NCBI GenBank assembly: GCA_003224195.1
Contig: QHYP01000232.1
Location: 1 to 27,069, forward strand
From: Acidobacteriota bacterium
GTDB lineage: Bacteria > Acidobacteriota > Terriglobia > Acidiferrales > UBA7541
DNA: 27,069 nucleotides
Direction: 5' to 3'
The notes beneath the pieces were generated by a model, which was given only the letters and a program-made list of their open reading frames with translations, made no database searches and had not been told where the DNA came from. Of the stretch, positions 1 to 6,082 are shown in pieces; positions within the stretch are counted from its first letter, which is position 1, and every line of letters starts with the position of its first letter. The position numbers and the translations under genes were made by a program.

Positions 1-1
1 C

Positions 2-595
2 CAGTTTCTCAACGCGGACGAGGTAAAACGACTCATTGCAGCCTGTACCGAGCCGACTCGCACCATCGTAGTGCTTGCAACCATGACCGGACTGCGGATT
101 GGTGAGATTCTCGCGCTGCGCTGGGGACGCATAAACTTCATCGGAGAAACACTGGTGGTTGCTGAAACTTGCTTCATGGGACGCTTCGGTACGCCCAAAA
201 CTCGTGCAAGCAGGCGAGAAATTCCGCTCTCGCCTGCAGTCGTGGAGGCGTTAAAGGCTCACTACTCTCGCTCGGCAGATCGTTCTCCTGAGGCACTGGT
301 TTTTGCCACTCGGCACGGTGGTCCTTTGGTGTCGAACAATCTGCGGAAGAGGGGTCTGCAATCCGCGTGCAAACGCGCAGGACTGCCACGAATCAATTGG
401 CACGCTCTTCGCCATACACACGGCACGCTCTTGCACGTCCAAGGAACACCTCTGAAAGTGGCTCAGGCACAGCTCGGGCATTCTCACATGGCGACAACTC
501 TCGAAGTCTATACACACGCCAGTGTGATCGCTCAGCGAGAAGCCGTGAACCTACTCGACGAGCAAGTGTTCCCAAGTGTTCCCAAAAACGCCTAA
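2..595 (+). CDS. Tyrosine recombinase/integrase, C-terminal catalytic part (5' truncated by window edge)
   Basis: The reading frame is open from the first bases of the window, so the true start lies outside. The first in-frame ATG at 71 is internal, just before the first catalytic motif. The visible part is a complete tyrosine-recombinase catalytic domain: the arginine in GLRIGE, a lysine in the TPKTRASRR hairpin, HALRHT (HxxR), LGHS, and the tyrosine nucleophile in EVYTHA. Proteins of this family cut and rejoin DNA at att sites for integration and excision of phages and genomic islands. The gene runs toward a tRNA-Arg gene and stops 57 bp from its 3' end, the usual placement for an integrase using a tRNA 3' end as attachment site. 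This suggests an island extending leftward out of the window. Its last codons contain two exact tandem copies of a 10-bp sequence. Family assignment is secure; the integration site is inferred. Confidence 0.93.
   Translation, partial: QFLNADEVKRLIAACTEPTRTIVVLATMTGLRIGEILALRWGRINFIGETLVVAETCFMGRFGTPKTRASRREIPLSPAVVEALKAHYSRSADRSPEALVFATRHGGPLVSNNLRKRGLQSACKRAGLPRINWHALRHTHGTLLHVQGTPLKVAQAQLGHSHMATTLEVYTHASVIAQREAVNLLDEQVFPSVPKNA
563..582. repeat. Two tandem copies of a 10-bp repeat at the 3' end of the first integrase gene
   Basis: CAAGTGTTCC occurs at 563-572 and again, immediately adjacent, at 573-582, inside the last codons of the integrase gene and about 70 bp from the tRNA 3' end. A 10-bp period is one helical turn, so two proteins could bind the same DNA face. 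Tyrosine recombinases of several phages use tandem arm-type sites of this size near att. The repeat is seen directly; the arm-site role is inference. Confidence 0.5.
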
Positions 596-652
596 GAAGG
601 TAGCAGTACGGCAGAGGTTGTTTCGCCAAGTAATTGAATTTCCAAGATTAAG

Positions 653-729
653 TGGCGCGCCCGGGGAGATTCGAACTCCCGACCCTCTGCTTAGAAGGCA
701 GACGCTCTATCCAACTGAGCTACGGGCGC
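653..729 (-). tRNA. tRNA-Arg (anticodon TCT)
   Basis: Read on the minus strand, the sequence folds as a complete tRNA. The 7-bp acceptor stem is GCGCCCG/CGGGCGC. The D-arm contains TAGCTCAGTTGGATAGAGC. The anticodon stem TCTGC/GCAGA encloses the loop CTTCTAA, giving anticodon TCT, which reads AGA/AGG. The T-arm is GGGAG-TTCGAAT-CTCCC. A discriminator G and an encoded CCA lie at 653-656. Length is 77 nt with CCA. It lies between two integrase genes: the first ends 57 bp beyond its 3' end, and the second, on the same strand, ends 59 bp upstream of its 5' end. No second copy of its 3' end is visible in the window, so the partner att site of any island must lie outside. Confidence 0.97.
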
Positions 730-788
730 CTAACTGATTCTAAAAGATTTGCGACTCCCAAAACCATCATTTGTTACGTTTTGACCCC

Positions 789-1964
789 TTACTGTGCCAG
801 AACTGTGCCAGAATTCCCGAATTCTGACACAGTTACTGCCGCGGATTCGGGCATTTCATTGGCATGCCGGTTGATCTTCGTCAGTGCTTCGCGTTGCATT
901 TGCAACTTCATTTGGGAATACTTCTTGAAGACTTGCGCGTCGCCCTGGCGAAGTAGCTGAGTCACCCACTCGTCTGCCACTCCGCCTGCACTCAGGCGCG
1001 TGGCATAGGTGGAGCGGAGGTCGTAGATTCGGAAGTACGCAACCTTCGCCCGCTTGAGAGTCAGTCGCCACACGGTTCTCAAAGAGCGTTGGTACCCTTC
1101 CGAGTTGAGCTCACTAGGAAACAGATATTCCCCTGGTCCCGCAAGAAGCATCTGGCTCCGAAACGCCTGGATCGCGACTTCCGTCAACGGTAGTTCGGCC
1201 ACACCGTTCCGTGTTTTGGAATCAGGAATCCAAACGGTCTTGTTGAGGAAGTTCACTTGCTCCTTTTTCATCGGAAGGAGTTCCTTGTATACGCGCAATC
1301 CAGTCTCCGAGATGATGCGAACTGCATTACGCAAGTACTCCGGCGCATGGGCTTCAATGCGCTGTTGTTCCGACCAGGATACATAGTGAGGCCTGAACAG
1401 TCCCTTGAGTGCCACGGGGAACTCGACGCCTGAACACGGGTTCGATGGGATCAGTCTCTTTCGAACGGCTACATTCAGCATGCGTCGCAGCACCCGAAGC
1501 TCTTGGTGCACCGTTGTTGGCTTCACGGTGCGTCGTCCTTCACGGTATCCGAGACGAGTCTTGATTCGGATTCGCTGACGAAGCCGGTCTCGGAGATACA
1601 GCTCGATGTCGTCAGCGGTTAGGCTCGCAAGAGTTCGAGTAGCGAAGGTCCTGTTCAGGTGCTTCACTGCCCGAAGGTTGGCCACGTGGGTTTTTATGGT
1701 TCGGAAAGGCGGCTTGGAATAGTTTTCCATGAAAAACTCCGTCCACTTTCCGAAAAGAAGGCTCTCTCCTTGTCGGACGATTTGCAGAATGTTTCCGTCT
1801 CTGGCCAGAAGCCTCTCTCGAAGCTTCTTCTGGGCCTCCTGCCAGTCATCGGCAAAAGTGGACTCTCTGCGGAGCGTTCCGTCGCGTTCCCGGTAACGCA
1901 TCCACAAGAATTTTGTCCCCTTTCGCCGGAAGACGGTGCCGTCATGTCCTATTGGTCTACTCAT
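789..1964 (-). CDS. Tyrosine-type site-specific recombinase/integrase, divergent active site
   Basis: A 391-residue integrase-like protein with an N-terminal arm/SAM-like DNA-binding region (about residues 60-170) and a C-terminal catalytic domain. Visible catalytic residues are R224 in GLRVYKEL, K250 in DSKTRNG, R317 in YDLRST and the nucleophile Y349 in KKYSQ. The histidine of the usual HxxR motif is Tyr (YDLR), and the usual LGH histidine is Gln (LLRQGD). The start at 1964 is chosen because AGGAG stands upstream on the minus strand and the ATG overlaps the stop of the upstream HTH gene in ATGAGTAG, indicating translational coupling. A longer version from an ATG at 2003 would lie inside that gene. 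It is in the same orientation as, and immediately upstream of, tRNA-Arg. The family is clear; activity with these substitutions is uncertain. Confidence 0.92.
   Translation of the reverse strand: MSRPIGHDGTVFRRKGTKFLWMRYRERDGTLRRESTFADDWQEAQKKLRERLLARDGNILQIVRQGESLLFGKWTEFFMENYSKPPFRTIKTHVANLRAVKHLNRTFATRTLASLTADDIELYLRDRLRQRIRIKTRLGYREGRRTVKPTTVHQELRVLRRMLNVAVRKRLIPSNPCSGVEFPVALKGLFRPHYVSWSEQQRIEAHAPEYLRNAVRIISETGLRVYKELLPMKKEQVNFLNKTVWIPDSKTRNGVAELPLTEVAIQAFRSQMLLAGPGEYLFPSELNSEGYQRSLRTVWRLTLKRAKVAYFRIYDLRSTYATRLSAGGVADEWVTQLLRQGDAQVFKKYSQMKLQMQREALTKINRHANEMPESAAVTVSEFGNSGTVLAQ
791..833. repeat. Direct plus inverted copies of an 11-bp repeat at the 3' end of the second integrase gene
   Basis: ACTGTGCCAGA occurs at 791-801 and again at 802-812, and an inverted copy with one change (as read, TCTGACACAGT) is at 823-833. 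The second and third copies form a near-perfect palindrome, 802-816 against 819-833, centred on GAATTC-CC-GAATTC. The block covers the stop codon and last residues of the integrase. It could be a recombinase arm-site cluster or a hairpin that ends the integrase transcript before the tRNA gene. There is no clear T-run after the hairpin, so a simple terminator is less convincing. Confidence 0.5.
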
Positions 1965-2193
1965 TCTCCATCTCCTGTTTGAATGACGCGCGGAAGGGTT
2001 CAAGATCCGACCTCAGAAACCGGATGTTGCGACCCATTACGCGGAGATGGGGAATCTGCTTTCGCTCGACCCAAAGATACACAGTTTGGGGACTGACGCC
2101 AAGAAACTTCGCAGCCTGCCGAACTGTGAGTGGATATTCCTCCGAGATTGTCGAGCTAGCCCGGTCGAATTCAACGAGAAAGTTGCGATTCAT
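1957..2193 (-). CDS. Excisionase-like HTH DNA-binding protein
   Basis: A 78-residue protein with one MerR-like/HTH_17 helix-turn-helix. Residues 23-60 contain LTVRQAAKFLGVSPQTVYLW, then a basic wing (RKQIPHLRVMGRNIRF) and a DLEPF helix typical of this excisionase-type family. Such proteins bind DNA and direct recombinases toward excision or regulate the element. The ATG at 2193 is preceded by AGAGGAA at good distance on the minus strand. Its stop overlaps the integrase start by 8 bp, so the two are probably one transcript. This is a good candidate for the recombination directionality factor of the adjacent integrase, although many HTH_17 proteins are only transcription regulators. Confidence 0.85.
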   Translation of the reverse strand: MNRNFLVEFDRASSTISEEYPLTVRQAAKFLGVSPQTVYLWVERKQIPHLRVMGRNIRFLRSDLEPFRASFKQEMENE

Positions 2194-2516
2194 ATGACGT
2201 TCCTCTGGTTATCGAGCGGTTGGTCCATTGCGGCGCTGTTTCGACCACTTTTCGTGACATCGCCGGAGTCTCCGTCCAACACAGTGATCTCATCTGTTCG
2301 GTGTCCAAACCACTTGTGGCAGATGATGCGTTTTTCATCCGAACTTGCCGTCACCGTGGAAAAAGTAGCCGGCACGACTGCTGTGCCGGAGGGCGGGAGC
2401 GACCCCGAGAAACTTTTGGGCGGCTTGGCCGCAAAAAAGTGGGGTTCTATAAAGGGGCGATGTCAAGAAAAAACACTTCCCCTTCCGCAAGGAGAGGAGC
2501 GTTTTTCTGACATCGA
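2194..2516. other. Non-coding stretch between the excisionase gene and the IS110 region
   Basis: No convincing gene is seen here; the short open frames lack family motifs. The stretch holds a perfect 7-bp hairpin (CCGGCAC 2369-2375 / GTGCCGG 2383-2389, loop 7). Immediately after it comes one copy of the 15-bp palindrome arm GGGCGGGAGCGACCC at 2391-2405 that recurs at the other edge of the IS110 element. It probably includes the promoter of the excisionase-integrase pair, but no clear -35/-10 pair was found. Confidence 0.5.
2391..2405. repeat. 15-bp palindrome arm, left copy
   Basis: GGGCGGGAGCGACCC is identical to the left arm of the hairpin at 4073-4112 on the far side of the transposase gene and complementary to its right arm. 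Its presence on both sides of the IS110 gene suggests that it is either part of the insertion target (a REP-like palindrome) or part of the element's ends. Confidence 0.6.
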
Positions 2517-2529
2517 GCTCCCGCCCAAG

Positions 2530-2822
2530 ATTGCGAGGTGAGCACGCCAGTATTTTGGTCGTTACCGCCGGAACGTTTCGCATCATGTTGCTGGTCGCTG
2601 ACGCCGAGCACTCGGGCACTTCAAAGCAGTGTGATTTGGGCAACCACGGTTCTATCTGAGACTCGAGGCCTATCGCTATATCGGGTTGTCCGAGGGGGCA
2701 TACGGTCGCTCGTGAGACTCAAGGCCTAAACCCCACTTGTGCTACTCACCCCCGAACCCATGGCGCTCGTGACGGCGGATCGCCGGACTCCAATCGAATG
2801 TGGCTCCGATGGCACGATGCGC
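2530..2822. other. Non-coding 3' region of the IS110 element
   Basis: About 290 bp downstream of the transposase stop with no credible gene. It contains a near-identical 16-bp direct repeat, TGAGACTCgAGGCCTA at 2657-2672 and TGAGACTCaAGGCCTA at 2713-2728, with a 56-bp period. In the IS1111 subgroup the guide (bridge) RNA lies on this side of the gene; in the IS110 subgroup it lies upstream. Which applies here cannot be settled from the sequence alone. Confidence 0.4.
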
Positions 2823-3890
2823 TCAAGCTGCTTGTGGCTTCACCTGTTCGGCGTTGAACGTTCCTCCTTCCTTCCAGATTTTTAGCGTGATGGCTGCGAT
2901 CTTACGCGCCAGCGTCAGCCGCGCCATCTCCGGTCGAATACCCTTCGCCAGCAGTCCGCAGTAGTAGTCACGAAATACTCCCTCACGGACGGCAGCCATG
3001 GTCGCGGCGCTTTTGAAAACGTCTTTGAGGTCGTGGTTGTGGTTCCAGTTCAGCCCGCGGACCTGCACGAAGCGGGGCTTGCGTTCTACCTGGCCGTGAA
3101 GCACGTGATACTGCGCACTGTCGTGTGTTTCCAAGGCAAGACCGCAATAAGACCAGAACTGACGTTTGGTGCGGAAGCGGTGCGGCGTCTGCACGCGGCC
3201 GATCAGCACGGCTGTTCGTACCTTTCCGAGGAAGGGCACTGATTGCAGCCATTTCATGGCCGGATGCTTGCGGCACTCCGCGAGCATCTCGCGTTTGGCA
3301 CGGAGGCGCAGGCGATGCACGGCATCGAGTTCTTGGTAAAGCAGCTCAACCCGCTGCCGCAACCCCTCAGTGGGGAGCTGGGCGAGGTAGGATTCCCGAC
3401 GATCCGGTCGGTAGATGCTCTTGCCGTGATAAGGGACGGCCTGGCCGCGGAACACCGCCTTCACGCGGCTCATGATGCGGGTGGTGTCCTCCGTCAGCAT
3501 GGTGTAGCTGCGCGTGCGACGCTGGACCTCCAAGGAGCTGAGTTCACCGTGATAGACAGGCGACAAGGCGTCGTTGCGCAACAACTCGGCCAGCTTGCGT
3601 GCGTCAATGAGGTCACCTTTGTTGCCCGATTTCAGGAGGCTGGTTTTGCGCGGATCGCAGACCAGCACGCGAGCCACTCGTCGTTGCAGCAGATCGTAGA
3701 GCCACGCGGAATGAATTCCTTCCTCGAAGGTGACATGCAGGGTTCCGCGAATGCCGTCGAGGAGGTCGAGGATCGCCGGCGCGCGGGTTGGCACTACGGA
3801 CTGCATGATCAGCTGGCCCTCACGGTTAAGCACAGCGGCAGAGATGGTGTCCCGGTGAACGTCGAGTCCGATGTAGCGGAGGTTATCCAT
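2823..3890 (-). CDS. IS110-family transposase (DEDD recombinase)
   Basis: A 355-residue, apparently intact transposase. The N-terminal RuvC-like DEDD domain shows D10 in GLDVH, the acidic pair E56/E57 in FEEG, and D93/D96 in GDLIDARK. The C-terminal Transposase_20 domain has LQSVPFLGKVRTAVLIG (residues 214-230), and S293 in VFKSAATMAA is the likely catalytic serine. IS110 proteins move circular element intermediates and are guided by a non-coding RNA encoded in the element. Length is within the family's usual range and no frameshift is seen, so it may be active. A short GGAG-less leader precedes the ATG at 3890. Confidence 0.95.
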   Translation of the reverse strand: MDNLRYIGLDVHRDTISAAVLNREGQLIMQSVVPTRAPAILDLLDGIRGTLHVTFEEGIHSAWLYDLLQRRVARVLVCDPRKTSLLKSGNKGDLIDARKLAELLRNDALSPVYHGELSSLEVQRRTRSYTMLTEDTTRIMSRVKAVFRGQAVPYHGKSIYRPDRRESYLAQLPTEGLRQRVELLYQELDAVHRLRLRAKREMLAECRKHPAMKWLQSVPFLGKVRTAVLIGRVQTPHRFRTKRQFWSYCGLALETHDSAQYHVLHGQVERKPRFVQVRGLNWNHNHDLKDVFKSAATMAAVREGVFRDYYCGLLAKGIRPEMARLTLARKIAAITLKIWKEGGTFNAEQVKPQAA

Positions 3891-4072
3891 GATGGAGAAT
3901 CCTTTCTCGTTCTGCGGTTCTGCGTGCGAACCGAGAAGCAGACCTGCTTCTCATGATGGACCAGGACCCGCAGCGAGGATGGCGGTCAAGGACGCGCGTT
4001 GTGTGCGCGCCGCGTAGCGGTCGAGCGCAGCGAGATCCTTGACGGCCACCACAGCGGAGGGTACGTCCACTT
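3891..4072 (-). ncRNA. Candidate IS110 bridge (guide) RNA region
   Basis: About 180 bp directly upstream of the transposase start has no credible gene on either strand but strong pairing potential. The 12-bp arms GGCGGTCAAGGA (3981-3992) and TCCTTGACGGCC (4036-4047) are complementary with one mismatch and enclose GC-rich inner stems. There is also a smaller hairpin in GAGAAGCAGACCTGCTTCTC (3940-3959 region) near the start codon. IS110-group elements encode a bridge RNA of similar size in exactly this position. The loops that would pair with donor and target were not identified, so this is a positional and structural inference. Confidence 0.35.
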
Positions 4073-4112
4073 GGGCGGGAGCGACCCGTTTTATACTGGG
4101 TCGCTCCCGCCC
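4073..4112. repeat. Perfect 15-bp inverted repeat (REP-like palindrome or terminator stem)
   Basis: GGGCGGGAGCGACCC (4073-4087) and GGGTCGCTCCCGCCC (4098-4112) are perfectly complementary around a 10-base loop. The left arm is repeated at 2391-2405 beyond the transposase, and a 10-bp core is inverted at 2517-2526. On the plus strand the stem is followed by GTTTTAG, a weak T-run. It could be a repetitive extragenic palindrome used as insertion target, an IS end, or a terminator. Some IS110 elements are known to insert into REP sequences. Confidence 0.6.
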
Positions 4113-4245
4113 GTTTTAGTCCTTTCTCCACGGTGACTTTTCCTTGCACTGCTTCTTGTATCTCCTCTGTTTCCGACAAATTGCTCGCGTCGCAGAGTGA
4201 TGAAACTGGAGAGGAAGGAGGTGGAGGCTGTAATCCTTACCTTCT
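4113..4245. other. Region between the palindrome and the 336-aa gene, with an in-frame coding-like tail
   Basis: On the minus strand, the frame of the 336-aa gene continues past its TGA (4246-4248) and a TAA four codons later into a stretch that reads like protein (for example SETEEIQEAVQGKVTVEKG). It runs up to the palindrome. This may be a lost C-terminal extension or chance. No independent start with a good ribosome-binding site is seen. Confidence 0.3.
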
Positions 4246-5256
4246 TCACCCTTCGCCATCGGGTTCCCGTTCGGGAGCACCGACCCGACGTAGCAATTCC
4301 GTCCCGAAATGGACGGTGACGGGATGGTCGGATCCGCCGAACTCCTGGCGGATGTCCGCTTGGGTTACTCGGCCCGCTTTCCATCCGCGATAGAGATGTT
4401 CGAACTGTTCCCCGGAAAATCGGGCCTTGGCTTGATTACGGAAGATAAGGTCGCCATCGGTCACAGACGCGTACCGCTTGAGGTCCCACGCCTTGCGGAT
4501 TTGGAAGTATCGGCAGAGCTCCGCTGATGCGTCAGATCCCAGCGGAATAGCCGCAACGGAATTGAACAGTTCTTTGGCCTTTTCGAAGTGACAATCGACT
4601 CTCGCCAGATAGAGAAATCGGAACTCGGAAAGCTGCCGAAACAGAGGGAGGTAAACTTTGAGATGGTGGACAAATTCGGTGAGGCTTGCCTCGGGCCCTT
4701 GGAGATAGGTAAACGTCACCACAGGCAAGGGAGAAGAAACGTCGCTACATAAAAACATCGGGAACTTGTCAACGAAGTAGCGAACCGTGGGTTGGGAGCT
4801 TTTCTGTCCGTAGTAAATCTTCGTGGGAAGAAAGTGAATCGGGACCTTCAATTGATCGCAGAAATAGCTCACCTTTTCCGGTTCGGTTTCGAGGTACTCC
4901 CACTGCGGATGGGAGAGAACAAAATCGAGCATTCCAATGCGCCGCTCAATGTACTCGATTTCGTGTTCCCGGCGATTGCGAAGGATCTCCCTGCCAATCT
5001 GGTGGTATAGCCTGCGCGAGAATACGTGATAGACCTTGCCGCTCTTTGGGAAGCATTCTGTCCGAGCATGTTTCTTGGTATGAAGTTTGCCCCAGAAGCT
5101 GGTCGTGCGCTTGCCCCAATGGCCACAGGTGAAGGCGAGGAATTGACGTGCCACAAAGTAGCCGGAATGCGTGGCCACATGGTAGAGAAAGCGGGCTTCG
5201 GTTTCGGTGTAACCGAGGGCTTGCAAAGCATCGAGATGCGTCTGCTTAACGTTCAT
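4246..5256 (-). CDS. Conserved-looking hypothetical protein, mobile-element-associated
   Basis: A 336-residue soluble protein with no signal peptide or membrane segment and no catalytic motif that I recognise. The N-terminal third (about residues 8-80: LDALQALGYTETEARFLYHV, then a basic GKRTTSFWGKLHTKKHAR segment) has the look of a winged-helix DNA-binding domain. The rest is rich in aromatic and basic residues (RFLYLARVD, RKAWDLKRYASVTD, EHLYRGWKAGRVT). The ATG at 5256 is preceded by GGGAGA on the minus strand and overlaps the TGA of an upstream 41-codon frame (ATGA), suggesting coupling. Its place between integrases, an IS and gene remnants suggests an element cargo gene, perhaps replication or DNA-binding related. 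Function is unknown. Confidence 0.8.
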   Translation of the reverse strand: MNVKQTHLDALQALGYTETEARFLYHVATHSGYFVARQFLAFTCGHWGKRTTSFWGKLHTKKHARTECFPKSGKVYHVFSRRLYHQIGREILRNRREHEIEYIERRIGMLDFVLSHPQWEYLETEPEKVSYFCDQLKVPIHFLPTKIYYGQKSSQPTVRYFVDKFPMFLCSDVSSPLPVVTFTYLQGPEASLTEFVHHLKVYLPLFRQLSEFRFLYLARVDCHFEKAKELFNSVAAIPLGSDASAELCRYFQIRKAWDLKRYASVTDGDLIFRNQAKARFSGEQFEHLYRGWKAGRVTQADIRQEFGGSDHPVTVHFGTELLRRVGAPEREPDGEG

Positions 5257-5378
5257 AGAGGCAGATCTCCCAGGGTGATTTCGCGTTCATCCAAGCACCA
5301 AGGGCAAACGAGATGCGTGATGGGAACGGCTGCACATGCAGAAGCGCGCTGCTGTGACGACGCGGAAAAGAAGTGCAT
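5253..5378 (-). CDS. Small hypothetical protein with a CxxC motif (41 aa)
   Basis: A 41-residue frame ending in LVCPWCLDEREITLGDLPL. The CPWC pair in a short acidic protein resembles half of a zinc ribbon. The stop TGA overlaps the ATG of the 336-aa gene (CTATGA), the typical geometry of coupled genes, and an in-frame stop lies three codons before the ATG, so the frame begins here. A purine-rich AGGGGGA stands 16 nt upstream, rather far. It begins 6 bp after the stop of the 90-aa frame. Existence is plausible from arrangement and composition but unproven. Confidence 0.4.
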   Translation of the reverse strand: MHFFSASSQQRASACAAVPITHLVCPWCLDEREITLGDLPL

Positions 5379-5384
5379 TCGCGA

Positions 5385-5657
5385 TCATTTCAATCCCCCT
5401 GGCGAGAAGGCGAACCTCGAGTCAGTTCCTTCCCGAAACTGAGCTGGTCTTGTGAGCGGGCGGAAAGCCGTCAAGCAACGGAGGCCCTTCAGGAGCACGC
5501 CTGGGCTGTCGAGGGTCACGAGCGAGCGGATGGGCTGTGGCACATGTTGGGACGAAGCGTGTCGGGAAAAGGCGGCCGTGGCGCGCGGAGGTTGGGCCGA
5601 TGTTGCCAGGCGACTGCCCACGAACTCTTCCGTTTGAGTTTGAAATGGTGCTGTCAT
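5385..5657 (-). CDS. Small hypothetical protein (90 aa)
   Basis: A 90-residue frame with no recognised domain, fairly rich in Ala, Arg, Ser and Thr. Support comes from a good ribosome-binding site on the minus strand (TGAGG seven bases before the ATG) and from tight packing with the 41-aa and 336-aa frames downstream, which would make a three-gene operon. It could still be a chance frame, since overlapping frames of similar size exist here. Confidence 0.35.
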   Translation of the reverse strand: MTAPFQTQTEEFVGSRLATSAQPPRATAAFSRHASSQHVPQPIRSLVTLDSPGVLLKGLRCLTAFRPLTRPAQFREGTDSRFAFSPGGLK

Positions 5658-5911
5658 TTGAATGCCTCATCTTCCTGGAATAGGTGATTGCGCCTTAGTC
5701 TGCGTCAAGGCACACGTGGAGCGTGCGCTCGAATGACAGGGTTTCTACCTTCGCGGCCGGCCCGTAACCATTGAGCGGCACGCAATCAAGCTAGGCGGCT
5801 GACCGAAGTGGGACGGCTCCACCAAGCCCACGGGGAAGATCGGAAGGAACTCCCCTCTATATACTCAGAGGCCTCGAAAAAGGAAAAAGGTGAAAAAAAT
5901 TTTGGTACTAG
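5658..5911. other. Stretch without a recognisable gene
   Basis: About 250 bp between the small minus-strand operon and the TIG remnant. Frames present on both strands lack family motifs and ribosome-binding sites. An A-rich patch at 5876-5905 precedes the remnant's broken end. The promoter of the minus-strand 90-aa/41-aa/336-aa genes should lie here, but no convincing -35/-10 pair was found. Confidence 0.4.
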
Positions 5912-6082
5912 TACATTTTTCCGGGCGAACCTGTTCAAGAAGGTGGCAGATCGCATGTTCCCGTTCCCTTGGGCTGACGCGCAGGAGGCAAGACTCGAGC
6001 CGTTCAGAATTAGGGTGAAAGGCGCCGGTCCCGCCTTCATGCTGGCTGGCGAAATAGATCTGATCGTGGGCAATGGCGGAGG
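5912..6082 (-). pseudogene. Remnant of an IPT/TIG (Ig-like) domain protein
   Basis: Within a minus-strand frame (5786-6175), a proline-rich linker (RPPPPLP) is followed by PTIRSISPASMKAG, PFTLILNGSSLAS and then NGNMRSATFLN. This order closely follows the IPT/TIG repeat common in exported acidobacterial proteins (pattern P-T-I-x-S-I-S-P, then F-T-L-x-V-N-G-S-x-F, then W-N-G-x-x-R-x-T-x-F). Only one domain of about 57 residues is left, with unrelated sequence on both sides and no start or ribosome-binding site. I read it as a decayed fragment of a larger surface protein. Confidence 0.45.

Larger units (their letters stand above)
2517..4082 (-). mobile_element. IS110-family insertion sequence (boundaries approximate)
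   Basis: The element is defined by an intact IS110 transposase gene plus non-coding ends. A 13-bp inverted repeat, GCTCCCGCCCAAG at 2517-2529 and its exact complement at 4070-4082, flanks the gene and is used here as a working boundary, giving about 1.57 kb. Because the core of this repeat is also present at 2391-2405 and 4098-4112, an alternative is that the element spans 2406-4097 and sits in the centre of a palindrome GGGCGGGAGCGACCC/GGGTCGCTCCCGCCC. IS110 elements lack classical terminal repeats and usually make no target duplication, so the ends cannot be fixed without an empty site. Confidence 0.6.

Noticed and set aside
652..960. Plus-strand frame of 102 codons beginning MARPGRFELPTLCLEG
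   Set aside because: It is the antisense translation of the tRNA-Arg gene followed by antisense integrase sequence; this peptide is a well-known spurious prediction.
2431..2450. Small hairpin GCGGC-TTG-GCCGC followed by AAAAAA as a terminator
   Set aside because: On the plus strand the tract is A rather than T, and on the minus strand the T-run precedes the stem, so it does not fit an intrinsic terminator in either direction.
2335..2643. Minus-strand frame of 102 codons spanning the left edge of the IS110 region
   Set aside because: No family motif, unusual composition, and it crosses the repeat arms at 2391 and 2517; more likely non-coding IS-end or target DNA.
3243..3956. Long plus-strand frame (237 codons) opposite the IS110 transposase
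   Set aside because: It lies antisense to a clear transposase gene in a GC-rich region and shows no family motif or ribosome-binding site.
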